From Lathyrus oleraceus (taxonomy: Eukaryota; Streptophyta; Magnoliopsida; Fabales; Fabaceae): a DNA stretch of 64,000 nt. A program made the translations under genes and the position numbers. How positions within the stretch are numbered: position 1 is the first letter of the stretch; every line of letters starts with the position of its first letter. Location of the stretch: assembly GCF_024323335.1 (NCBI RefSeq), contig NC_066585.1:178067149-178131148 (forward strand), given 5' to 3'. A model generated the notes under the pieces. The model was given only the letters and a program-made list of their open reading frames with translations, did no database searches and was not told where the DNA came from. Of this stretch, positions 50,870 to 63,735 are shown piece after piece.

Positions 50870-53800
50870 TGTAACACCTCAAAATTTGCCCTCCTCTCTT
50901 GGGACTAGCTTAACATGTTGCATTTCATGTTTAGGTCATTAGGCATTGCATATTGCATATCATGTGGAAACATTGTGCAAGCCATCCTCCTAGGTCTTGG
51001 TCAGAAGATAAAGAGGTTAAGGTTCAAGCTTGAGGGTTTATGGACTGGTCACTAACCATCTGGGGGTTGTGGTTCAAATTAGGGTTTCATGATTCCTCAA
51101 GGAGATTGAGCTTCATCTGGGTTGAAATGGTACATCATCATCATCATGGTTTTGTCATCACCAAGAGATTGATCAGATACCTTGGGATTAGGGTTTTGAC
51201 CACTGGTCAACCCTAATCAGTTGAATCATCTGCATTGGGCCAGTCAGGGCTTGGCAAGGAGATGGGGTCTACAATGGATATGGGGATCACTTCATGATTG
51301 TATTGAGCTTATGGAAGCTAGGGTTTCATCATTGAGCCATTTCATCAGGAGTTTGAAGCTCAAGTGGATCAGTGCATAGCCAAATTCATCTATCAGTCAG
51401 AAAAGTCAATTGTGGTCAACTGGGCTTGAATTGATGGATTTGGAGGAGGGAGAGGGTTGGATACACTTCATTCGTGTTGAAACAAGTTTCATTTGACATT
51501 TCAAACATCAAGAATGAAGAAAATAAAGTCAGATGAAAAGTTTCCAAAAATAGAAAGTGACTTGTAATTGAAAACTGCCAAAAATGGAAAGTTTTTCACC
51601 TCAAAATTACATGTCCAAAAATGCTTCAAATTAAATTTTGTTCAACATGAAAGTTGTAGATCTTGCTCTCACCTTTCCAAAAAGTCCAAGAACATGAATT
51701 TCTCATGTGTGGTCGACAAGTTATGGATTGATCATTGTCCAAAAATGTTGATTTTCAAAGTGGCATAACTTTCACATGGAATGGCCAAATCGGTTGATCT
51801 TTCTTTGAGCAAACCACATTTTATGTGTACTTTCATGATGCATTATCACATTTCCTCAAAAATCATCATGGCAAAATGTCATTTTTCAAGTGGACTATTT
51901 GAAAATTGGTGGGAAAAATGGTGAATTTCCAAAATACATGTGATTTCCATACAAAGCCTATTCCAACACATCATAAGCATCATTTTGGACTTGCTTGAAC
52001 TGATTTTACACTGTTACATTGACTGGTTTGGAAAAGGACATATTTGCCATTTCACATAAAATGCATTTTGCTAATTTCACTTCATTTTGCTAATTGTGAT
52101 TAACAAGTGGATTAAGGCATGGTATAAAGTGATAATTATAACAGAAAATCATAATCACATTTCATTTCTCAAGATCTAACAAACTTTCCCTCCAAAAACC
52201 TCCAAATTCTCTCAAAACTTTCACACACTTTTTCATCATTTTCATCAAGGTTCATCATCCATAGTGTGAATTCGTGCTTGATCTATCATCTACCAGTGAT
52301 TGTGTACATCTGTTTCGCAAATTCAAGGCCAAAACATTGAGGAATTTGGACTGTTGGAAGCAAGCTCATCCATGGCATTTTGTTGATTCTTCAAACTGGA
52401 GCATAGTTGAGCTAAGGCATCCATTCCATTCAACTTCCATAGCATTGAACTGCATCTGTTTTCGCCTTTCACACTTGGAAACACAAGAATCGAGCACTGC
52501 CATCATCAAGAGGTAAATTTTCGATCTCAACCATTGCTTGAATTGTGATGTGGCTTAGATAGATCTCTCAACATAGAATAACATGCAACTTGTGGTTTTG
52601 AATTTGGTTGAGAATCGAGTGAGATATCTTGATTAGAAGTTTGGATGTGAAACCTATTTTCGCTCGATCCGGTTGATATGTTTAGAGTTAGGTCAAATGC
52701 TTGCCATATCCATGATGTACATGTTTAGACGGTTCCATTGATGTATGACATGATCATTTTGGTTAAGATTTGTTCATGTGTGATTTCTGGAATTTGTTTG
52801 ACGAAGATGATGAAGAATACGCGTGTTTGATCCTGTTTGGCCTGGCTCGCGTTTGAAATTCTGTTTACCGCCGTTTCCTAGCCAATAGCGTAGCGCCAGC
52901 GGATAAAATGAAACTCTGCGTTTCACTTACTGAACGCAATATTTACAAAAATGCCATTCCATCATTTAAATTTCATCATTTCATTTCTTTTTCATTTTTC
53001 ATTTCATTTTGATCAATGAACTTCAAAAATTCATAAGTGATTCATTTCTTGTCCAAATTTGATGAGAATTTTTGCATTATTCTCCTTGTGATGTGTAGTT
53101 TTTTATGGTGATTTTTATTATTTTTTTACACGTGTGGAAAAAGAAATTGCCTAGGGATTGTTTGAATATGTCATTTGTGCACCATGCTTGCCATTTCATT
53201 CATAAAATGATGATGCTTTCATAGAAATGTTTGAAATTTTTTGTGCATGTTCTTGACTCTTTGCTGGTGATTTTGGTATGTGGTTTGCAATTTTTGGATC
53301 CCTGGTTGATGAGATATGAATTTTTGATTAGAGGTGTGACAATTTGTGTCACACCATGCTTAGTGCAATTTCATGATTTTATTTGATGTGCTTAGGGACA
53401 TTGGATTGAGTTGAATTTTTGCATGATTGAGCACATGGATGTTGAGATTACATGTGAATTCTTCTGGATTTATTGATGGCATTTCCTATTTGATTGGAAC
53501 TTTTCCCCTGTTTGGTCATTTGTTGATTTTTTGTGACACATGTTTGTATTTGCTTTGTGAAATTCTGGTCATTAATTGGATGGATGTGAAATTTGACATG
53601 TGAATTCTAGACACATTATAGGTCATTGTGGTTTTGATCCCATTCATTTATCATGTTTTGTCACTGTTTTATGATTAATGGAAGTTGATGCTTATTTTGA
53701 TGCCTTGTGTTGGCTTGCTTGAACTTGTCTGGAATTTCTGATTTTCATTGACCTACTTCCTCTTGTCCAAATGGCATGAAATTTGACATGATGCTCATTG

Positions 53801-56800
53801 AATGTGTTCTGTTTAGGCCTGAATTTTTGTGAAATTTATTGAAATGTTTTGATGTTGATTTAATTGAGATCATTCTGTTTGGTCCTTTGGGGTTGCAAAT
53901 TGCATGTTTTGTGCCTTTTCTTTTATGAAATGATGATAATGAATGATATGAGCATGGGACCAATTGGTTTTGTTTCTAAATTGTTTGATTGTGATTTTGG
54001 ATAATTTTCACTTGCTGTTTTGGATTTTTCATCTCCTTGTGACCCTAGGCTTGTCCTAGTGGTCTAGTTTCTCATATTTGAGTTTGGCTTTTCAGGATAA
54101 GATGCAAATGCTTTAAGGAGGATGTTAATTCAAGTTGATTGAATTTGGTTAATTGTTGTGAACTAACTTGTGTGTTTTGTAGGATGCTTGGCTCACTTGC
54201 TTTGAGCTTGTGCTTGGCTCACTTGAGTTGATTGTGCTTTGCACATTGCATTGTCTGATTATACATTGTCTGTTGATTCTTATGCTGTTTATTTTGACTT
54301 GGTGATTGGTATGCTGACTGAATTAGATTGATTTCAGGTACTTTAGTCGCTAACAGTTCATCTTTGAACTTGCTTTGTGCTGCTGCTTGGTTGTATATGT
54401 AACACCCTTCTAAAATACCCCAATAATTAATTAAAACAACAAAATATGAATCAGAGTAGATATGCAATTTCAGGGTGTCACACTTGACACTTCACACCAT
54501 TCATCAAAATAACTTGTCATGCTCGTTTATTAATCAAAATAAAACATTGCACAATTCGCAGCGGATAGAAATCTGACAACATGCAACCCATGTAACACAT
54601 TACATGTAAAATTGTTCAACAACCAACAATGAAAACAAGGTAAAACATCCCGTCCCGATGTTACAAATACCAGAGCATGACTCACTAAGGAACTACACTA
54701 GACTCCAAGCACTAGCTTCTACTCAATCACTGCTCGTTACCTGAAACATAGTTGTAAGGGTGAGTTCCTCAATCGATATAATAAGCATTATAAAATATCA
54801 TGTAATGCTAAGTAAATTAACACATTTCATCACCCTAATCATATCACACATTCAGCAACGACAACATCAACTCATAATCATACTCAACACAAACACAAAA
54901 CACACGTATAATATTGGAATACATCCATTCATATTATACGCCATACATACATTATGAAATGAGACTCCATGCATGCGGTATCGACTATTCGTGAACACAT
55001 AGTTCAACCTCACCGATCAAACCCAGATACGGCTACCAAGCTCACTAGTCCCACTCATTTGAGACCTAGTGACTCACTCACTAATTCCTCACCATGGGAA
55101 TTAGCTACCACCATAAAGGCTGTGCTATGCACGCTAAATCACCTAGCATGCAACCATCAACAACAACCCACAATGGACATATGCTCACACTCTAAGCCAT
55201 AAACAGTCCATCCACAATTGCATACATAATAGATATATTCACAGCATTATGCATACCATCATACATCGTCAGCATATTTATCACAGAATCATATCATGTC
55301 ATGCCAAATAATAAATCACAGTATTAGCACACTCTACTAATACCTATACTGCTCAAAACAACGGGAGATGATCCCTACTATATCATACATGCAATATATC
55401 ATTCACCAATATAGGCCAATCATCAAATATGTACACATAATTCCATTCCAAAACGTACACAATATTTAAATATCAATTTTTCACTTTTCAAACAGTGTTA
55501 ACCTGTTAACGCATTTGGTTAACCTGTTAACGCAAGACAGAATACAATTTTTTCAGTATTTCAATAGTGTTAACCGGTTAACGCCCTGGGTTAACCTGTT
55601 AACGCAAGACAGAATACAAATTTAACAGTTTTTCAACAGTGTTAACCGGTTAACGCCCTGGGTTAACCTGTTAACGCAAGACAGAATGCAATTCTAACAG
55701 TTTTTCAACAGTGTTAACCGGTTAACGCCCTGGGTTAACCTGTTAACGCAAGACAGAATGCAATTCTAACAGTTTTTCAACAGTGTTAACCCGTTAACGC
55801 CCTGGGTTAACCCGTTAACGCAAGACAGAATACGCTTTTTGGCAAATTATAACAGTGTTAACCGGTTAACACCCTGGGTTAACCGGTTAACGCAAGACAG
55901 AAATTAATTATTTTAATTATCATAACAGTGTTAACCGGTTAACACCCTGGGTTAACCGGTTAACGCAAGACAGAAAGCTGTTCCTGCGCTAACACGAACA
56001 GAATGCAGGATTACCCGCATTTTTCGCCGTTGGAGGACTTCCGGACCTCCGATTTCGATTCCGTAAAAAGCTACACGTCCAGGAAATTACGACTCATCCA
56101 ATTATAGATTCATTCACAGTTTTAACGTAATTTATTCATCACAATTCAGGGTATTTATCAAAACCTAATTAGAGTCGATTCAATGGCTTATTACTACCCA
56201 TTACATGTTAACCCATAATACCCATTAAACGACGATAAACCCCCCTTACCTGAGTTAATCCGACAATTGATTCTTTGACCTTCAACAATCGTGAATTCTC
56301 CTCTTGAGCCCTACCCTCTTCTTCTCCCTTTGTCAGTTTCTTCTCTTTTCTCCCAATTATTACGTGTTCTCTGTTTTCACGTGTAAACAACCTTTTTACC
56401 AAATGGGACTCTTTACTGATTCCAAAAATCGTTCCAATTCCAACTTTATTATTCCAATAATAATAATCCAATAATATTCCAATTATTTAATTAAATTAAT
56501 AAATATACTAATAATAATATATATGAATGGTTTATCTTTTATTTTGAAAAATAATACCCTCTCATTCATATTATCATTATAATATACTATTAAACTTAAA
56601 TTAAATAATTATCATATTTTATCGGGGTGTTACAGTATAAACCAATTGAGGTAGACTCTCTTGTCTCCATGTAGTCTGGAAGACCTGGCTTGTTATTTAG
56701 CCAGACAACTGTCTGAAGTCCTCCTTAAGAGGCGATGTTTGTGATTGTTTAACTTTGTCCCCAAGCAGGTAAAGACCTCTATGAGGCAATTGGCGGATAG

Positions 56801-58014
56801 AAGAGATATGCAATCTATCTCCCGCTATTCTGTTGAGTCGTCCCTCTGTTCACACCACTGTGTTGACGCATTGAGGACGGTAACCCAAGATCTTGTACAG
56901 TTGTACAGTTGAGTCCGTGTCTTGAGTGTAGAAGGGTTCCCACTTTCTGAACCCACACTCCTTTGTCTGAAGCTCTCCCTGGCTAGGGATAAGAGCTGTG
57001 AAGTCTCATCTTCACTCACCTTTCCTCTGCTTCACCCTGACTCTCAATGTCAGGGTTAAGAGCGAACACTACCCCGTACAGCTGGCTAGCTCTTGCAGCC
57101 TCACCCTTGTTTGAGCCTCACTTGACTGGATATAGTGTGTGCTATTTGGAATGTTTGCTTTGTTTTGTTTATGCTTGCATGCTTTGCTTTTTCCTGGTTA
57201 GGATTAGCTTGCTGTTGTGCAAGTAGATAGAAACCATAACATAGGGCAATGATGCATGATAACATCTAGGCTCGAGTCCAGCTCCCTAGTAGTGTGTCTC
57301 CCTTTGTATCTGGTTAGAATTTCTTTCCCGTTCAGGGGAACTACGTCGCCCTGATCCTCATACCAGATGAGGTACGTAGGCAGGAGACCGTGCGAGGTCT
57401 CTCCGGGCACCTTTTTTTCTTTTTTGTGTGTGTTTGCTTGACAGCTGCTAGGCTCGAGTTCTCGACTCCTTAGTAGCTTGTTTGCTTGTTAACCCTTTTG
57501 TGTGTCAGGATATGGATGTAAGCCCAGCGATTGGCTGTCCGTATCCTGATTGTGTTTGTTTGGTTCAGAAGCCGATGTAAGTCCAGCGATTGGCGTCCGG
57601 GTTCCAAGTTTGCCCGTGTTTGTGTGTGTCTTATTTGGCGTGCGTGAGCCGAACTACGGCAGCTCTGATTCTCGTTCCAGACGAGATACGTAGGCATAGG
57701 ATGCGATGTCCTAGCGAGCCCTCTCCCCTCTTCTCCCACCTGTGTTGTTTCAGTGTGTGTGTGTGATGTTTGTTTTAGCAACCTTTTCTTTCTTTTAGAG
57801 CGTGGATCCCGTCGAGTACGACAGACGTGAGGGGTGCTAATACCTTCCCCTTGCGTAACCGACTCCCGTACCCTTTCTCTTTGGGTCGCGAGACCTTGCT
57901 TTTCCCAGGTTTACTTCGAGCGTTTCCTTTCCCTCTTTTGGGATAAATAACGCGCGGTGGCGGCTCTGTGTTGTTTTTGTTTTAGCCCACCGGTTGTTTT
58001 TCGCGGATGCGACA
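50870..58014 (+). repeat. Ogre-like solo LTR, about 4.9 kb net, in the CACTA transposase gene
   Basis: Starts TGTAACACCTCAAAATTTGC and ends TTTTCGCGGATGCGACA. Flanks gcatg (50865-50869) and tcatg (58015-58019) form a TSD with one change; transposase coding continues in frame across it. Net length without the nested 2237-bp solo LTR is about 4.9 kb, a size known mainly from Ogre elements of Fabeae. The 56640-58014 end is GC-richer and carries two copies of a GAGRTACGTAGGCA motif. Open frames inside have no recognised content. The same LTR start recurs at 63777. Confidence 0.72.
54398..56634 (-). repeat. Solo LTR of the Tekay-like family nested in the Ogre-like LTR
   Basis: Ends TGTAACACCCTTCTAAAATA and ATCGGGGTGTTACA match the LTRs of the element at 30598-39071. 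Perfect TSD gtata (54393-54397, 56635-56639). At 2237 bp it is longer than its 1968-bp relatives, largely because it has seven rather than three palindrome doublets (55497-55964). Confidence 0.92.
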
Positions 58015-59340
58015 TCATGCTCTAATGATTGCATATTATACAGGAAAGAGTATGAAGATTTGGATCAATGTCCGGAATATAGTGTGTCAGGTTACAAGTT
58101 GAAGGACAACAATGATGATGATAATGACAATGTTAGTAGGAAACATCCTCCTGATAAAATGTTATGGTACTTTCCAATAATGTCAATATTCAAGAGACTT
58201 TTTGCTAATGCGAATGACACAAAAAATATTAGATGGTATGCAGATGAAAGAAAATGCGATGGAAACATTTGCCACATAGCGGATTCTTTGTAATGGAAGA
58301 AAATTGATTCGTTGTTTCCGAATTTTGGCATTGAGCCAAGAAACCTTAGGATTGGGTTTTCCACCTATAGAATGAACCCCTTTGATAATCTGAGTACTAA
58401 CCATTCTCCATGGCTTGTTCTTCTCATGATTTATAACCTATCTTCTTGGTTGTGCATGAAGCGTAAGTATATGTTGTTAAGCATGATGATTTATGGACCA
58501 CGACAACCTGGAAACGACATAGATGTTTATCTAAGTTTATTAATTTAAGATTTAAAACTTTTGTGGGAGGAAGGCATTGAAGTTGATGATGCATATTTCG
58601 GTGAAAAGTTTAAGATGTGTCCAATGTTATTTTGCACAATCAACGACTTTTCTGCATATGATATAGTGTCAACGACTTTTCTGCATTGAAGTTGATGATG
58701 CATATTTGGATGGATATAGTGTCAAAGGACATAAAGCATGTACTATATGTCAATCTAATACATGTTATGACCAACTTGAGTTTGGAAAAAAATTTGTTTA
58801 CCCTGGGCATCGAAAATTTCTAAAACCTGGTCATTCTTATCGTAGATTGCGAAAGGCTTTTAATGGAAAACATGAGTTTGATATGGTTCCTAAACTTTTA
58901 ATCGATGATGAAGTTTATCAATGACAGAAACACATTAATATTATCTTTGGAAAGAAAGGAAAAGAAAAAGGGCCAGTTGAGAAAAATATATGGAAAAAGA
59001 GGTTTGTGTCCTTTGATCTTCCTTATTTGTCAAGTCTCGATGTAAGTCATTGTCTTGATGTGATGCATGTAGAGAAAAATATGTGTGATCGTTTGATTGG
59101 AACACTCCTAACATTCCAAGAAAGACTAAAGATAGTAAGAAATCCCGTCTCGATATGGAGGCGATGGGTATACAAAAACAATCGGCTCCAATAAAATCAG
59201 GAAAAATTGTGAGTGCAACTTTCCGTTTAGATGTGTATTGTATGATGTCAAAACTAGGAAACTTTAGCGTTTATGTGCATTGGATGGTATCATCTGATTC
59301 CAATTATGCATTGTGCATTTTATTATTAGGAAGCATGTCA
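58015..59340 (+). pseudogene. CACTA transposase (TNP2 type), 3' part
   Basis: Resumes with NDCILYRKEYEDLDQCPEYS and continues with LWYFPIMSIFKRLFANA, IRWYADER, YGPRQPGNDIDVYL and VMHVEKNMCDRLIGTL, all TNP2 landmarks. Stops, frame changes and a local duplication around 58565-58720 (repeat of TTGAAGTTGATGATGCATAT) break it. The end at about 59340 is truncated. Confidence 0.8.
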
Positions 59341-59409
59341 ACATGTTTGGAAATGGTTTAGAAAATATTTTTATGTATAAAAAATTCATTTTGGTTTGAA
59401 AAACAGTCT

Positions 59410-59606
59410 ACATATCGACACATATGACTATAGGTTGACCTATAGAAGAAGTTTTTCAGCTACAGGTCGACACATACGATGCATAAGTTGGCACATGGGC
59501 TGCAGTATTAAAGTCTGTAGGTTCTGTTCCATGAACTGTCCATACAGATCGACACATAACATGTACAGGTCGACACATGACTTGTATATGTTAACCTATA
59601 GATCGA
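59410..59606. repeat. Three paired AGGTCGACACAT boxes in LTR C
   Basis: Doublets near 59410-59446, 59462-59496 and 59544-59578, box form CAGGTCGACACAT (core TGTGTCGACACA-like), spacers 7-10 bases. They end about 65-90 bp upstream of the TATA box. Confidence 0.75.
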
Positions 59607-60291
59607 AAATATTGAAAAATTGCATTTGTTTCTATTCCTTTTGCATTCCTTTTGCTTCTCACTTGTTTGCATATAAATACTTCATACATGCATCATTGTC
59701 TAGTAAGGTTTCTAGTGAGTAAAACCTATACGAAATCGGGATTTTAAAGCATTCTCATCATCTTCAACCTATCTTCTATGCATACACACAATCAAACTAC
59801 ACATAATCAATTTTTTATTGGGTATCATCTATATTAAGGTTGATAAATTTAATTAGGTTGATTGTACCGTGATTACGCAATTCAGATCCCACCGAGTGAA
59901 TTCTTTGAAGAATGAGAGGTTCTTGGCAAATGAGTAGCGTTGGACGGTAGATTGCATTGGTTAATATTGGGTTTCAACAAGTGTGCACTTCGAATTAATT
60001 CGACTGACTGAAAGCTTTGAAGAAGAAGGGATTTCATTCAAAGAAGTATCGTGAGATGGTGAATTGAAGCATCATTGTTGGTTACTTGATCAATCTTTGA
60101 TCAAGGGTTTTGGAGCTGGTAGAATCAACATCAAGCCTAGGGTTTGTAAGTTTAGATTTCTATATCTCTTTTATATACACATTTGGAAAGTAAGATATAA
60201 TATACTACCTCAATTCGAATTCGAATTGAGGGCAAACATACCCATAGCGAGATCGATTGGGGAACTGCCTAAACAAATACTTGTATACACA

Positions 60292-60293
<2 letters not shown>

Positions 60294-60342
<49 letters not shown>

Positions 60343-60354
60343 CCCTCTCTCTCT
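60294..60354. repeat. CT microsatellite in LTR C
   Basis: About 60 bases of CT dinucleotides with one CCCCC interruption. Confidence 0.95.
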
Positions 60355-60891
60355 ATTTTATTTTCAATTTTTAAATTGTCAATTGCATTGATCGTTTAAT
60401 CAATTTTGTTTGGATCATAATTTTGAACCCAATTTGAAATTGGTGTTGTTGTGTAGATCACAAACCATTTTATTATGATTGGATTTCTAGAACAACAATA
60501 CCACATAGAATTCCAAACATTATTGATTGCATACTAAGTGTTCGAAAAATTGCTTCACTTGTATTTTTGTGTGAATTTTCTTTGGAGATGAGCTTTTCCT
60601 TATTACTTTGCATTCAACTAGTTGTGATTAGTTGTTGTTGATCGATTTATGAATCATTATCATACCATTATCATTAAATATGCATATTCGTGCTTTTTGA
60701 TAGTGGGTTCAGTTAGACAATTTTCGATCCGGGATATTTGTAACTTACTTTTGTGCCATGATTTTTAAAATCTATTTTTTGTCAATTTTTTAACTCGGGA
60801 TTTATTCACCCCCTCCGGATCTAGGCCTATTGTCTAACTAGTGGTATCATGAGCTCCATTAATTTCGTGGTTAAGATTTTCTTATTAGATA

Positions 60892-62102
60892 ATGACTACC
60901 GAACCTAAAGGGGTGTACAATAGAGCACCAATTTTCACCGACGAAAATTATGGCTATTGGAAAGGTTGTATGCGTATCCATATCAACTCGGTTGATAAGG
61001 GTGTATGGGACATCATCATCAATGGTCCTTATGAAATTACTATGACCAATGGTGAAGACGTCGTCATGCCAAAATAGGAAAATCAATGGAAATATAATGA
61101 TAAGAAATTGTGGTCTTACGATTGGAAAGTACAAAGCATTCTCATATCCGCACTCGATATTGATGAATTTTATCGTGTTTATTATTGTGAAATCGCCAAG
61201 GCTGTGTGGAACAAGTTACAAGTTACCCATGAGGGAACTAACGAGGTCAAACAAGCTAGGATCAACATATTGAATCAAGAGTTTGAACTCTTTCTTATGA
61301 AGCATGGTGAAACCATTTCCAAAATAAAAAAGAGATTCACACATCTCGTTAACCGGTTGAGTGTACTAGGTAAGCCTATTTCCAATGAAATTGCTACTTA
61401 TAAGGTTTTGAGATGTCTTAATAGGGAATGGAAACCTAATCTCACCGCTATCAAAGAGGCAAATGATATTAAGATACTTGATCTCACTACTTTGTTTGGC
61501 AAATTGGAAGAACATGAGAAGAACTCACTTGCTTGGAAAAACACGAAAGAGAGCATAAGATGAAGGTAAAGAAGGACCAGGGTAAGGATAAGGTGGAAGA
61601 GAATAAGTCTATTGCTCTAACAACCTCAAGCTCAAAGTCCTCACATAATGATAAAGGTGATTATGAAACAAAAGATGACAAGTATTTCGATGAAGAAGAT
61701 ATGAGTTTGTTCATCAAAACGTTTAATAGATACATGTGGAAGCATGGAGATAAGTACTCAGAAAAGAACCAAAGTAAACCTAAAAGGCTATCTAAATCCT
61801 CAAAGGAAGGTGAGAATAATAAGGGTAATCCTAGAAGTTCATGCTATAATTATGGTAAAGCAGGTCATTATAGGACAGAGTGTCCTATGAAGAAGAAAGA
61901 TAATGAGAAAGGCCATCACAATAAATCTAGAAAGTCTAAAAGAGCATATGTTTCTTGGAAGAGCGAGAGAGATTCCTTAAGTGATGAAGGCTCAACTTCA
62001 AGTGTAGAATCGGCCCTCATTTGCCTCATGGCAAACAAAAATAAGAAAAAGGTTCTAAGTCACTCTAAGTTTGAATCTACTAATGACTTATCTTATTCTT
62101 AA
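60892..62102 (+). pseudogene. Copia C gag (UBN2) with stop, frameshift and damaged zinc knuckle
   Basis: ATG at 60892 (MTTEPKGVYNRAPIFTDENY) leads into FTDENYGYWKGCMRIHI. A stop at 61075-61077 interrupts an otherwise continuous frame to 61563 with VWNKLQVTHEGTNEVKQARI and FGKLEEHE. The frame then shifts near 61535 and continues to 62102. The zinc knuckle reads CYNYGKAGHYRTEC: the second Cys is Tyr. A Lys-rich, acidic tail follows. Confidence 0.8.
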
Positions 62103-63300
62103 TTATAAGAATCTTTTGAAAATCTACAAAGATAAGCCATAAATGCTTTCAAAAGATTAGCTTCAAACAAAAGAATATTTTCCCACTTAGAAGCTAAAAA
62201 TTTGGAAAATGAAAAGAATATGGAAGATCTAAGGCAATCTATGCAAGAATTATAAAAAATAATAGTGAGGATGCCAAACCTTCATGGTTTGGTTGTGAAG
62301 CTTGTCACATTTGGAAAAAAGAGTCAAGAACTCTTAAAGCCAAGTTAGATAAGACTTTCCAACCTAAGGTTACTTTTGCTATTGATACTTCTAAATATGA
62401 TATTCCTTCTCATAATCCTTATAGAAGGTATTTTTTTTGTTGAAAAGGATCCTAATATAAAGATCTCATCTTCTCATAACTTGTATTGTCATTATTGTTG
62501 CAAAAAGAGTTACATTATTGCAAAGTGCAAATTTAGGAGACTTTTAATGGTTTCCTAACTGAAACTAAGGTTTAATTAATCATAAAGTACCCAAAGAAGA
62601 TTGGGTACCTAGAACTATTCGTTGATCTCCTAGGATATATGTCTTGACTCTATGAAGAGAGCATGTGATCTCATTTATGGAGGCTCAAGGCATAATATAG
62701 GTGACATCTCCTTATTTCTTTGACTATGTGGCAAGAAAGAAGGACTATGTTACCAAGGAGGTTAAATTTTAGTGTTTCTTTTAATTGGTAAAAGCGTGTT
62801 GATTATTATTAATATTTTATATCTGAGAAGTGTCAGAAAAGGTATTGTGTTTCATGGTGTAGGTTATCTTAAACAAGACATACTCAAGTTTATCATATTA
62901 AGGATTGATCAACCTAAGATGATAAAACATGAGTAGGAGCAATATAATCATCATGATTAAACAAGATTGAAAGTACAAATATAAGGATAATCATCAAGTC
63001 AACGAGACCCTTGGATACATTATTAATCGCACTTTCAAGTACTTTTTCAAATGGAAAACTGTTAAGAGTGTTTGTTTTTCATCGAGTTTGTGGCACGTTT
63101 CACATTCATTTCAAGTTTCGTTCGAGAATTCCTTGTGGAATGCAAGTGCATCCTCCGTCATTTGTATAGTGAGGTAATATCATTTCAATATTTTTCTTGC
63201 TTTGTAAGTGAGTTCTTCTTTTACCTTTTTATTTCTCAAAGGTATGTGATATTGTGTGTATGATGTATGTAATTAGTGTCCACTTCCGAAAATTTCAAAT
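62103..63300 (+). other. Degraded Copia C interior after gag
   Basis: Weak, frame-shifting similarity to a post-gag Copia region is seen up to about 62560 (CEACHIWKKESRTLKAKLDK, SHNLYCHYCCKKSYIIAKCK). No protease, integrase or reverse transcriptase follows. Beyond 62600 nothing is recognised. Confidence 0.4.
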
Positions 63301-63464
63301 GTGACCGTTGTGTGTTTTCATTTTACATGTTTATAATGGCCTTATTCTAAATGTCTTCACATTTGATATATATCTTTTACCATTTCATGCCTATATTTAC
63401 ATGTTTGCATGTTATTAGCTAGCAAATCATGAAAAATAATCATATGCTTACGTCTCTCATCAAT

Positions 63465-63735
63465 TAGTCATACATGAGTCGTTGAGTCCTCCAAATTCAT
63501 TCCAAATTCATAAGTGTCAAAAAATTTCAAGTTTTGGACATTATGTGTCAACACGAAATTCATATAGGTTGGCACATGAAATCGAAATTTTGGATTTGTC
63601 AAAATTCTTTCTGTATGTGTCAACACGTGTAATGGATAGGTCGGCACATAAAATGATTTTTTGAATTCTTTGCTATTCGCTTCAGTATGTGCCGACACAT
63701 GACCGTTATAGGTTGGCACATGCACTCAAAGGTCG
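63465..63735. repeat. Second GTCGACACAT-type paired array, in an LTR-like segment
   Basis: Three doublets of the form TATGTGTCAACAC...ATAGGTTGGCACAT with about 15-base spacers, related to the array in LTR C but more diverged. The segment is probably U3 of another Copia LTR that was interrupted at 63777 by the Ogre-like LTR. Confidence 0.6.

Larger units (their letters stand above)
49373..59373 (+). mobile_element. CACTA (En/Spm) DNA transposon, left end and transposase, interrupted
   Basis: Begins with CACTACTACAAAATATACC, a typical CACTA terminal inverted repeat. It is followed over 350 bp by subterminal repeats of the type ACCATGGTGA / CAACCGTGGTGAA in both orientations. Transposase coding follows. 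The right TIR is not found: similarity to transposase stops near 59340, where Copia C sequence starts. The transposase is split by the Ogre-like solo LTR 50870-58014. Confidence 0.8.
59374..60839 (+). repeat. 5' LTR of Copia element C
   Basis: The right edge is set by the primer-like TGGTATCATGAGC at 60842-60854 (one base longer than the consensus). The left edge is approximate, where transposase similarity ends. A TATAAATA box is at 59671-59679. The palindrome array 59410-59606 lies in U3, and a long CT tract (60294-60354) lies in the transcribed part. Confidence 0.65.

Noticed and set aside
56825..58034. Open frames of 65-100 codons in the GC-richer end of the Ogre-like LTR
   Set aside because: No recognisable domain, both strands open, and located in LTR sequence.
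58560..58720. Possible separate small gene repeating the TTGAAGTTGATGATGCATAT phrase
   Set aside because: It is a local duplication within the decayed CACTA transposase, not an independent feature.
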